The position numbers and the translations under genes are program-made. Below, piece after piece: positions 1 to 6,790 of a stretch of 18,291 bases of DNA; position 1 is the first letter of the stretch, and every line of letters starts with the position of its first letter. The notes beneath the pieces were generated by a model. That model ran no database searches. It had not been told where the DNA came from and was given only the letters and a program-made list of their open reading frames with translations. Location: assembly GCA_002404395.1 (NCBI GenBank), contig DHJP01000184.1, positions 1-18,291 on the forward strand. The letters are read 5' to 3'. The stretch comes from Clostridiales bacterium UBA4717. GTDB lineage: Bacteria; Bacillota; Clostridia; Oscillospirales; CAG-272.

Positions 1-120
1 ATTTGATATTTAATTTCTGTCTATACTTTTGGGTTCACTTCACGAGCGATGCCTTTTCCGCTTTTGCGGAACATTTGGGTTGCTTTCTATCAAGCAATAT
101 ATTATTTTGCCTGTTCCCAC

Positions 121-2112
121 TCATTCAAGGGCAAAAGCCTTAACGTCGGTCACACCTTCGGGCATTTCGGTCTCAAAATAGATATTCCCGCGATCTTCGG
201 CAAGCAACGGCTCGACCTTTATACGGATCTTACGGACCTTATTCACCGCATCCGTTCTGTCGGTACCGACTCCGCGGACATCAACATACCAATTATCCCC
301 GTCGCAATAATAATCGGAAATAAGTCGGGGGGTATCTTTCATTTCATACGCCGCCGCGACATTTCCCGCAACCTGCAGGCACAAAGTCTCAACTCCCTGC
401 GGGATACTTATCTCATATTCCTCGGTTTTGTCCGACAAACGGGTTTTGTCCCGGCGAATAATATGCGCAAAGGCTTCAAACGGCAGTACGTTTGCGCTCT
501 TTTCGACAGTGAGCGGCACAAACTTATCGGGAGCAGGCTTTTCGTTTTCAAGCAAAACTATATGAACGCCGCCAAGCTCCGTGACCTCGCCGAGCGGGCA
601 TATCTCGCCGTTTGACAGACAAATTTCGGGTTTTACTCCGCGAAGCGGCACAAATTCAACTCTTTTGTCCGAATAAAAGATCGGAAGCGCAGTCACATAG
701 CGCACAATCACATTACCAAGCTTCAGGTTAAACGGAATAATACCGTAGCCGCTCTCCGGCAAGTACACCGGTACCTTGAGCTCGCCGTCGTTCAACACGA
801 TCGTAAGCTCCACATGCTTTTGTCCAAGCGTGCCGCCGTGAACATGATTATTGTAAAAGATAAATCCGCTCTTTCCGTCCGAGCGTACCGAAATGCGCGC
901 AGTATCGGTATCGTATATATCATCAATTATATTTTCGGGCATATATGCACGCATCGGAGACAGGATTTTCTCTGTAGCGGCAACAAATTCATTTATTTCC
1001 TTAAGAGCATAATAACTTTCTCTGATATGCCCGGTATCGCCGAGCGGCGCTTTAAAGTCATATGACACGATCGCATAGTCGTTGGCATAACCGCTTTCGC
1101 GGCTTTCCTGATAGGTTATAAGCTTACCGTCCGCGTCGCGCGACACCGGGTTTACGCCGCCGTGATACATATAATATCCAAGCCCCACGGCTCCGCTTCC
1201 GAGCTTGCAGATTGCAAGCGAAGCAATGTCGGCAGCCGAAAACAACGGTCGGCGTTGGAAAGTCGGCTGATTGCCTCCGCCGAGTTCACAGGTCAGATAC
1301 GGATATTTGCCCAAGTACTTTTCTTTAATAACCTTGCCTGATGAATGTCCGAGCATATCCGCTCCGATGACCGAATCCTCGCGTATCTGCGAGAAAAAGT
1401 AATTCGTGTTGGGGGGAAGCTTGTCCGTGCTGTCATCCCACGGAGCCTCGGGATAACCGCCGAACATCGGCAAAAGAGAGTTCGGAAGCTCTGCCTTACC
1501 CCACGCGGTAGCCGACCAAAGCGGAGCGCAAAAGCCGATGTCAACAAGCATTTCCCGCAAAATCTCAAGATACTCCGGCTCGTGCGGCTTTTCGTTTTCA
1601 ACCTGTATTCCGATTATGTTTTCCGAACCTCTGAGCTCTGCGTAGATCGCCTTGAAAAATCTCCTCACATAAAAGAGGTATTCTTTATCGTTCGTGCGAA
1701 GCGCGCACCCCTTATCGACAAGCCAATCGGGAAATCCGCCCTGTCTTGCCTCTCCGTGCGCCCACGGACCTATACGCAGAAAAAACGGCAGATCAAGCTT
1801 TTCACAAGTGTCGATGAAGCGGCGTATATTTCGGTTGCCCGAAAAATCGAAGCTCCCCTCCTCATGCTCGTGATGATTCCAAAAAACATAGCCGGCGATC
1901 ACATCAATGCCGCCCTCTTTCATTTTGATCAGTTCTCTTTCCCAATCTGTGTCGGGAACACGGGAATAATGTATTTCCCCCATACGGTATATGTACGGCT
2001 GACCGTCTTTGAGAATACAGTCGGGCGCGGCGGCGTAAGTATGCCCTCCGGCAGTACCGCTCATCAATACATCGGTCGTATTTGAACTCGGCCCGTTGAC
2101 GCGAATTATCAT
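121..2112 (-). CDS. Glycoside hydrolase family 35, putative beta-galactosidase
   Basis: This is probably an exo-acting beta-galactosidase (GH35, retaining) that trims terminal beta-galactosides. No signal peptide is visible, so it is likely cytoplasmic. From the chosen start the protein has 663 residues. The TIM barrel begins near residue 40 with GEIHYSRV, followed by IGPWAHGEARQGGFPDWL. The acid/base Glu is the second Glu of QVENE (about E174), and the nucleophile is probably the Glu of TCELGGG (about E276). MYHGGVNP resembles the family's HGGTNFG. The C-terminal ~270 residues are beta-rich accessory domains. Start: an in-frame ATG lies 8 codons upstream at 2136, but GGAGGA at 2121-2126 sits 8 nt before the ATG at 2112, so 2112 is preferred. 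It is monocistronic and divergent from comEC, with no transporter beside it. Family assignment is firm; substrate is inferred. Confidence 0.88.
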   Translation of the reverse strand: MIIRVNGPSSNTTDVLMSGTAGGHTYAAAPDCILKDGQPYIYRMGEIHYSRVPDTDWERELIKMKEGGIDVIAGYVFWNHHEHEEGSFDFSGNRNIRRFIDTCEKLDLPFFLRIGPWAHGEARQGGFPDWLVDKGCALRTNDKEYLFYVRRFFKAIYAELRGSENIIGIQVENEKPHEPEYLEILREMLVDIGFCAPLWSATAWGKAELPNSLLPMFGGYPEAPWDDSTDKLPPNTNYFFSQIREDSVIGADMLGHSSGKVIKEKYLGKYPYLTCELGGGNQPTFQRRPLFSAADIASLAICKLGSGAVGLGYYMYHGGVNPVSRDADGKLITYQESRESGYANDYAIVSYDFKAPLGDTGHIRESYYALKEINEFVAATEKILSPMRAYMPENIIDDIYDTDTARISVRSDGKSGFIFYNNHVHGGTLGQKHVELTIVLNDGELKVPVYLPESGYGIIPFNLKLGNVIVRYVTALPIFYSDKRVEFVPLRGVKPEICLSNGEICPLGEVTELGGVHIVLLENEKPAPDKFVPLTVEKSANVLPFEAFAHIIRRDKTRLSDKTEEYEISIPQGVETLCLQVAGNVAAAYEMKDTPRLISDYYCDGDNWYVDVRGVGTDRTDAVNKVRKIRIKVEPLLAEDRGNIYFETEMPEGVTDVKAFALE

Positions 2113-2177
2113 AGCACATTTCCTCCGAAAAATCATCGTGATGCTCGTAATGTTTTACGGTGCTTTTGCACACCCAG

Positions 2178-2206
2178 AGTATATCATATCTGTCGGTAAT
2201 TATCAA
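2178..2206 (-). promoter_or_regulatory. Sigma-A promoter of the GH35 gene
   Basis: On the minus strand, TTGATA (2206-2201) and TATACT (2183-2178) are 17 nt apart, with a TG extended -10 (TGA-TATACT). The predicted start near 2171 gives a ~60-nt leader before the ATG at 2112. The leader contains a small hairpin (GGTGTGC, loop AAAA, GCACC). It is divergent from the comEC promoter. Confidence 0.7.
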
Positions 2207-2253
2207 GCGATCGATCCATGTTTTTTTCGACTTGGCTCATCACACACGCAATG

Positions 2254-2282
2254 TTGACACAAGATCACGCCGATGCTATAAT
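2254..2282 (+). promoter_or_regulatory. Consensus sigma-A promoter of comEC
   Basis: TTGACA (2254-2259) and TATAAT (2277-2282) are exactly 17 nt apart, a full match to the vegetative consensus. The transcript should start near 2289, about 55 nt before the comEC ATG at 2345. A consensus promoter is notable because competence genes are usually tightly regulated. Confidence 0.85.
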
Positions 2283-2344
2283 ATGATCCGTCAGAAACGC
2301 ACGGATTTCGTAACAATTATTCAAAAACCGAGGACTCTCGCAGT

Positions 2345-4621
2345 ATGAATTTTTTTGAAAGCAGACCCTTTGCGACTATATGCGCAACTGTGCTTGCCTC
2401 ATTGTTTGTTTTTCAACTTATCAATGTCCGCTCAAACCTTGCAATGCTTGTGATCCTCTGCATTGCCGCAATCGCACTGCCGACGGTATATCACGTCATA
2501 AAGACCGTATCTCCCGGAAAGATCGGATACGCACCCTTTCCGAAGCTTGCGGAAATTTGCATTACAGCCGCGCTCGCAGTTTGCGCATTTACGGCGATCC
2601 TGTCTTACCAAAGCAGTGCAGATATCAAGTCGGGCGAAAAATATAACTTAAAGGCGCGCGTCGAAAAGATCTATACTTCCGACAGTTCTTTCACCTCGCT
2701 TGTTGCCGAAGTTTACGAAATTGAAAACCGTCCCTGCGGCTTTTCCGTATTCGTTACCGCCCCGTTTGCGGCAGAGCTCAGAGAGAGTGACCTGTTTGAA
2801 GCCAACGTCAACCTCGCGGAATCAGCCGCTTCCCTCTCCGATTATTCGCTCCTCTTTTTAAAGCGCAATAATATCAGATATTCGGTATCAATAGAATCCG
2901 AGTCCGAACTATACGATATCACGCGGCGAAGCTCACCCGGGACGGTCTTGCAAAGTCTTGCGGCAAGCTTCGGATACCGGCTTGAACGCTTGCTTTCAAA
3001 AGAAGCGTATTCGCTTGCAAACGCACTGCTTGTCGGAAATAAAAGTGCCATGTCCGACATGACATCCCGCAACTTCAGACGCGCAGGCATATCCCATCTG
3101 TTTGCGTTAAGCGGATTTCACGTTTCGCTCGTATGTATGTTTGTTGATATGCTTTTGCGCCTCTTCAGAATGCCTAAGCGCTTCAGACTCATATTTTCAT
3201 CTGCGGCAGTGATATTCGTAATGCTTTTTACCGGAATGACTCCGTCGGTCATGCGCGCCGGGATAATGGTACTTTGCTATAACGTTGCATGGTTTGCAAA
3301 CGAAAAGCCCGATCCCGTGACCGTCCTGTTTACCAGCGGTCTGATCCTATCCTGCCTTGACCGCTTTATAGTATTCGACATCGGCTTCATTCTTTCATTT
3401 TCGGCGACCCTCGGCATAGTGGTATGCGCAGATGAAATTTTTGCGAAAAACCGCGAGCGCTTCAAAAGCAACGTACTGCGCACTATCGCAGATTCGATCG
3501 GAATTTCGCTTGCCGCCGGGACCTTCGTTTATCCGGAATCACTATTCTTTTTCAACGAGATCTCGCTTGCTTCGCCGATCTCAACACTGCTGTTTACTCC
3601 GCTTATAGCGATAATAATGCTTTCTTCGCTTGCGGCAGTGCTTTTTGCACATATTCCGTTTATTTCGGTATTTACGATATTCATTTGTGAAAAAGCCGTC
3701 GGACTTACCGAGAACGCCGCGGCGCTGTTCTCAAACCTTGACGCGCTCGTTATATCCACACACTATCCGTTCGCCGCACCGATCGCAATTGTATTTGCGG
3801 CGGCTGTACTTTATTTTGCGGCAAAAAAGTTTTCATCAATTCAGTATATATCGCTGTCGCTTTCATTTTTAGCAGTGTACATTACCGCTGTATCAATGTT
3901 CGCCTGTTACTTTGCTCCAAGGGTCAGCGTATATTCGGTAAACATCGGGCAAAACGACGGTTTTGTACTTACACAAGGCAACAGAAGCGCATATATAGAT
4001 ATATCATCCGGCGCAAATAAAGCGGCTGACGCGGCGTATGCCGCACTCTGCCGGAGCGGTTCTACCGAGCTTGACGCGTACATACTGACTCACTATCACA
4101 ACCGTCATATTTCGGCGATCAGACACATGAACGGCAATCTCCCGATCCGTTACCTGCTCATGCCGCTGCCCGAAACCGAGGAAGACAAGCATATTGCCGT
4201 GCAGCTTGCAAAAACGGCTGATACACTTAAGATCAAGCCGTGCTTCTTCGATCCGAACTCCGAAAAACTCAAACTTGACGGATTTGAAATTGAGTACCTG
4301 TCGGGCGAGCGGACCGCCGGGGCGACTCATCCCCGTATAGCTTTTAATATATCGGCGGGCGGATTTAATATCTTTTATCTCGGAGGATATTCAGACAATC
4401 GCTCGGATATTACCCGCGCAAAAGCAATGTTTGATAACGCCGATCAGATAATTTTCGCTTCGCACCGCCCGAGTGAGAATTTCGGCGCTTATACGCAGAT
4501 CTCCGGCAAGGTCCTCGGGTATTTATCAAAAGAACCGGGCGCGGCGGCGCTCAAGCCTTTTTCTTCCGACCTTTCGGAAAAGACAAACCTTCTTTATCGT
4601 GGACGTCTTCCCCGAACATAA
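2345..4621 (+). CDS. comEC: ComEC/Rec2-type DNA uptake channel with degenerate metallo-beta-lactamase domain
   Basis: ComEC forms the inner-membrane channel that takes in single-stranded DNA during natural transformation. This 758-residue protein has the full family order. Two N-terminal membrane helices (about 8-50 and 70-88) are followed by a soluble DUF4131/OB-like part (about 95-190). The Competence domain comes next, with LFALSGFHVSL near 250 and many hydrophobic helices to about residue 525. A C-terminal metallo-beta-lactamase-like domain begins at VYSVNIGQNDG. In that domain the metal motif reads H583-Y-H585-N-R587-H588, with Arg where the family has Asp. The later GD motif reads GG (680-681), and the late HHGS-type motif reads SHRPS (H707). 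GAGGA lies 10 nt before the ATG. Its last 71 bp overlap the convergent membrane-protein gene. No comEA or pilus genes are in view. Confidence 0.9.
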   Translation: MNFFESRPFATICATVLASLFVFQLINVRSNLAMLVILCIAAIALPTVYHVIKTVSPGKIGYAPFPKLAEICITAALAVCAFTAILSYQSSADIKSGEKYNLKARVEKIYTSDSSFTSLVAEVYEIENRPCGFSVFVTAPFAAELRESDLFEANVNLAESAASLSDYSLLFLKRNNIRYSVSIESESELYDITRRSSPGTVLQSLAASFGYRLERLLSKEAYSLANALLVGNKSAMSDMTSRNFRRAGISHLFALSGFHVSLVCMFVDMLLRLFRMPKRFRLIFSSAAVIFVMLFTGMTPSVMRAGIMVLCYNVAWFANEKPDPVTVLFTSGLILSCLDRFIVFDIGFILSFSATLGIVVCADEIFAKNRERFKSNVLRTIADSIGISLAAGTFVYPESLFFFNEISLASPISTLLFTPLIAIIMLSSLAAVLFAHIPFISVFTIFICEKAVGLTENAAALFSNLDALVISTHYPFAAPIAIVFAAAVLYFAAKKFSSIQYISLSLSFLAVYITAVSMFACYFAPRVSVYSVNIGQNDGFVLTQGNRSAYIDISSGANKAADAAYAALCRSGSTELDAYILTHYHNRHISAIRHMNGNLPIRYLLMPLPETEEDKHIAVQLAKTADTLKIKPCFFDPNSEKLKLDGFEIEYLSGERTAGATHPRIAFNISAGGFNIFYLGGYSDNRSDITRAKAMFDNADQIIFASHRPSENFGAYTQISGKVLGYLSKEPGAAALKPFSSDLSEKTNLLYRGRLPRT

Positions 4622-4997
4622 GCAAGCATCGCTCCGACAGCCGTTTGCAAAGCGGCATTACCCCTATGCACAAAATAAACCAATACGCCGAATATCTCGG
4701 GCAGATCTGACCGAGCAGATTAAAAGGGATATCCGAATAATCCCATACCTGCAATCCGAATATCAGGTTTACGGTCACGCCTACCGCAAATTCAATCGCG
4801 GTGATCACCAACGCGCCGAGCGTTCCTTTCACCCAAAGCGGCAACGCTTGCTTTGAAATCATGTAAACGAGAACAAAGCATATACCGCCCGTTACCGTCA
4901 TCGTCCAATGCGTATAAGCGCGCCACACCATCTCAAGCGTTGTATACGCAATAGCCCCGAGCATAAAAACAAATACCGACTCCTTGAATTTTTGCAA
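4551..4997 (-). CDS. Putative membrane protein, CmpB-type ABC transporter permease family (PF06541-like)
   Basis: A 148-residue integral membrane protein of unknown biochemical role, resembling the ABC_trans_CmpB family of small Firmicutes membrane proteins. Four hydrophobic segments are visible: about 6-25, 31-48, 55-82 and 106-120. Recognisable features are YTTLEMVWRAYTHWTMTVTGGICFVLV, typical of the family, and a basic C-terminal tail (KGRKKKA). Translation begins at TTG (4997); AAAGGAGA at 5006-5013 is about 9 nt upstream. The only nearby ATG, at 5006 within the SD region, is followed by TCG TAA, so it cannot start this protein. The 3' end runs 71 bp into the convergent comEC gene, leaving no room for a separate terminator. 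No ABC ATPase lies beside it, so a transport role is only a family label. Confidence 0.72.
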   Translation of the reverse strand: MQKFKESVFVFMLGAIAYTTLEMVWRAYTHWTMTVTGGICFVLVYMISKQALPLWVKGTLGALVITAIEFAVGVTVNLIFGLQVWDYSDIPFNLLGQICPRYSAYWFILCIGVMPLCKRLSERCLLMFGEDVHDKEGLSFPKGRKKKA

Positions 4998-5071
4998 TTA
5001 CGACATCTCCTTTACGACAGTTCAAACGGTATACAAAGCTATAATTACCGCAAGCCGACGACTCTATTCGC

Positions 5072-5135
5072 GCTGTGAGTAAAAATCGCGGGTATGGTTG
5101 CATTCATTTAAGGTATGTGGTATAATACTCACAGC
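5072..5135. repeat. 10-bp perfect inverted repeat flanking a promoter, possible paired operator
   Basis: GCTGTGAGTA (5072-5081) and TACTCACAGC (5126-5135) are exact reverse complements. They bracket the -35 and -10 of the exonuclease promoter. The right arm takes the last base of the -10 box and runs across the predicted transcription start. The arms are 54 bp apart start to start, about five helical turns. This would suit a repressor that binds both arms and loops the promoter, but no regulator is identified here. Confidence 0.55.
5098..5126 (+). promoter_or_regulatory. Extended -10 sigma-A promoter of the DUF1351-exonuclease gene
   Basis: TTGCAT (5098-5103) and TATAAT (5121-5126) are 17 nt apart, with a TGG extended -10 just before TATAAT. 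Transcription should start near 5133, leaving an unusually long untranslated leader of about 180 nt before the ATG at 5312. Confidence 0.8.
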
Positions 5136-5316
5136 ACATTGGATCATACCGCTTCGACGCATCGCGCTTTCGCGACACCGTATAATCGGCGTATCGCGAT
5201 GTGAAGGTCAGTGATTTCGCAGGCGAGGTTCAAAATAAACGATCACCGAGTCGGACGTACCGATTCACGGACTAATACGAAAGGATTCCGAACGGGCGCA
5301 TAAATGCCCGTATGCG
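5133..5316 (+). promoter_or_regulatory. Structured ~180-nt 5' leader with mutually exclusive hairpins at the start codon
   Basis: The leader holds several helices: CGCATCGCG (5158-5166) with CGCGATGTG, 9 bp with one wobble, ending near 5203; AGTCGG with CCGATT around loop ACGTA (about 5249-5265); and ACGGGC (5292-5297) with GCCCGT (5306-5311). The last helix competes with CGCATA (5297-5302) pairing TATGCG (5311-5316), which would bury the ATG. The only SD-like element, AAGGA (5281-5285), is 26 nt from the ATG. When the 5292-5311 hairpin folds, the effective gap shrinks to about 6 nt. GCAT in that hairpin's loop can also pair with ATGC at the start codon as an H-type pseudoknot. I do not recognise a known riboswitch class. 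Confidence 0.45.
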
Positions 5317-6658
5317 TAATTATAACATGGAGAAAACCGAGAGGACAGCTTCCTCAAAGCAAAGAAAGAACGGCGCCGGGCACTTTGACGACTTAAAAGA
5401 AAGCATATCCGTACAATTAGCTCACTGCAAAAACGACGGTTACAACAATACCGCCTCCGCAAAGCATGACCGAAACGAGCTTTTGAAATTGAAAAATCGG
5501 ATAGAAAAAACTTTTGCGGAAGCGGAAGCCGTATATCGCGAGCCGCTTGAAGCGTCAAGATTTGAACTGCTCAAGCTGACCGTGCCGATAGACGCCAAGC
5601 TCGCCGAAACCGACCGATATATCGAAGCGCACGCCGAAAGCGAGGAAAAAGAACGTCGTGCGAAGTTACGCGAACTGTTTGAGCAAAGCCGAGCGTTGCT
5701 CGGAAGTTATGCCGACAGCGTATTTGAAAGCCCCGCTTTTCTTGAACCGAAGTGGCTGAAAAAGGGCTATCTGTCCCCGACGGTCTCCGAGGAAATGGCA
5801 GAAAAGTCCGCGCGCATTGCCGCGAACCTTTCGTCTATTGAAACGACTTCGGGAACCGCCGCGCCGTTTTTGATTGCCGAATACCTGAAAACGCTGTCAA
5901 TGTCGGATGTTGCAGAGTATCAGTCGGCGGTACTGAAAGCCGCCAACTGCCGTATGCCGGGAATCGTCAGACTGTGTGACGACGGCGATAAGCTCGGAAC
6001 GGCGGAAATAACGCTAAACTGCGACGAAGCAAACTTCAGGCGAACGCTTGAACAGCTCCGTCTTATGAATATTGATTACCGCGTAAACAGTACAAGCTAC
6101 GCTTCACAGCCGCATGAGCTGAAGATACCCGATTTTGATTCATTTGTCGCGGTTGACATAGAGACGACCGGTTCTTTCGGAGCGGCAGTAGGCGACAAGC
6201 CCGCGCAGATAACCGAGATCGGCGCGGTCAAGGTCGAAAACGGCAGAATCACCGACCGATTTTCGATGCTTGCCAACCCCGGGCGCAAAATTACCCCGCA
6301 CGTGGTAAAGCTGACACACATAACCGATGAAATGGTGAAGGACAAGCCGCCCGCCTCCGAAGTAATAAAAAAATTTTTCGATTTTGCCGAAGGTTTTATT
6401 CTGGTAGGTCACGGCTTCAAGTGCAGCGATCTCCCGTTTATCCGTAACTGTGCGCAAAATGCCGGAATTGATTTTTCAAACAGCTATTTCGACACCTGTG
6501 AATTTGCCGAGACTCTCAAAGAAAAATACGGCTGGCAGAAGCTTCGGCTTGAATATCTGAGCGAACTTTTCGGAGTCGAGCAAAACGAAGCTCACCGCGC
6601 GCTGTGCGATGCCGAAGCTAATGTGGGCGTATATTTTGCGCTGAAAGCCTTGCGATAA
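5312..6658 (+). CDS. DUF1351-like domain fused to a DEDDh 3'-5' exonuclease
   Basis: A 448-residue protein, presumably cytoplasmic. The N-terminal ~270 residues resemble DUF1351, found in phage recombination modules: a charged coiled coil (about 24-115) with a DRNELLKLKNRIEK core, then FLEPKWLKKGYLSPTVSEEM, then a small alpha/beta part (LNCDEANFRRTLEQLRLMNIDYRV). The C-terminal ~170 residues are a DnaQ/epsilon-type exonuclease with a complete active site: D282 and E284 in VAVDIETTG, D373 in GHGFKCSDLPFI, H428 and D433 in HRALCDAEAN. It therefore probably removes nucleotides from DNA 3' ends using two metal ions, with the DUF1351 part as partner or substrate adaptor (inferred). Start: ATG 5312 or ATG 5327. 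Neither has a normally spaced SD, and the frame is closed by TAA at 5273. No other phage genes are nearby. The exonuclease call is strong; the DUF1351 call is from sequence resemblance. Confidence 0.82.
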   Translation: MRNYNMEKTERTASSKQRKNGAGHFDDLKESISVQLAHCKNDGYNNTASAKHDRNELLKLKNRIEKTFAEAEAVYREPLEASRFELLKLTVPIDAKLAETDRYIEAHAESEEKERRAKLRELFEQSRALLGSYADSVFESPAFLEPKWLKKGYLSPTVSEEMAEKSARIAANLSSIETTSGTAAPFLIAEYLKTLSMSDVAEYQSAVLKAANCRMPGIVRLCDDGDKLGTAEITLNCDEANFRRTLEQLRLMNIDYRVNSTSYASQPHELKIPDFDSFVAVDIETTGSFGAAVGDKPAQITEIGAVKVENGRITDRFSMLANPGRKITPHVVKLTHITDEMVKDKPPASEVIKKFFDFAEGFILVGHGFKCSDLPFIRNCAQNAGIDFSNSYFDTCEFAETLKEKYGWQKLRLEYLSELFGVEQNEAHRALCDAEANVGVYFALKALR

Positions 6659-6660
6659 AA

Positions 6661-6680
6661 ACAAAATATGAATATTTTGT
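6661..6680. repeat. AT-rich 20-bp palindrome upstream of murD
   Basis: ACAAAATAT and ATATTTTGT are exact 9-bp arms around a central GA, starting 2 nt after the exonuclease stop codon. Right next to it GTCCG...CGGAC (6679-6705) can form a second stem. Neither is followed by a T-run, so this is not a standard terminator. An operator or mRNA-processing element is possible. Confidence 0.4.
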
Positions 6681-6790
6681 CCGACGCCGTTATTCCGCCG
6701 GACGATAAAATGAATACTATAATACTGTAGAGTCAAATATAAGATAAATTCGTACATTCGGTAACCGGCAACGCCGGCATGAGGGCATTT

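Noticed and set aside
55..97. Two small hairpins (TTCCGC-TTTT-GCGGAA and TTGCTT-TCTATC-AAGCAA) downstream of the GH35 gene
   Set aside because: Neither is followed by a T-run on either strand, so I do not call a terminator.
49..615. 188-codon plus-strand frame at the window start
   Set aside because: Antisense to the GH35 C-terminus, no SD, no family resemblance.
5201..5275. Possible 24-codon GTG upstream ORF in the exonuclease leader
   Set aside because: No SD, no hydrophobic or regulatory-peptide pattern, and an ATG just before it stops at once.
5240..5275. Mini-ykkC/guanidine-II-like hairpin with ACG in the loop
   Set aside because: The loop is ACGTA, not an ACGR tetraloop, and the required second hairpin is absent.
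6679..6723. Separate promoter and terminator between the exonuclease gene and murD
   Set aside because: TATAAT at 6718 has no -35 at the right distance, and the GTCCG/CGGAC stem has no T-run. Both are too weak to list.
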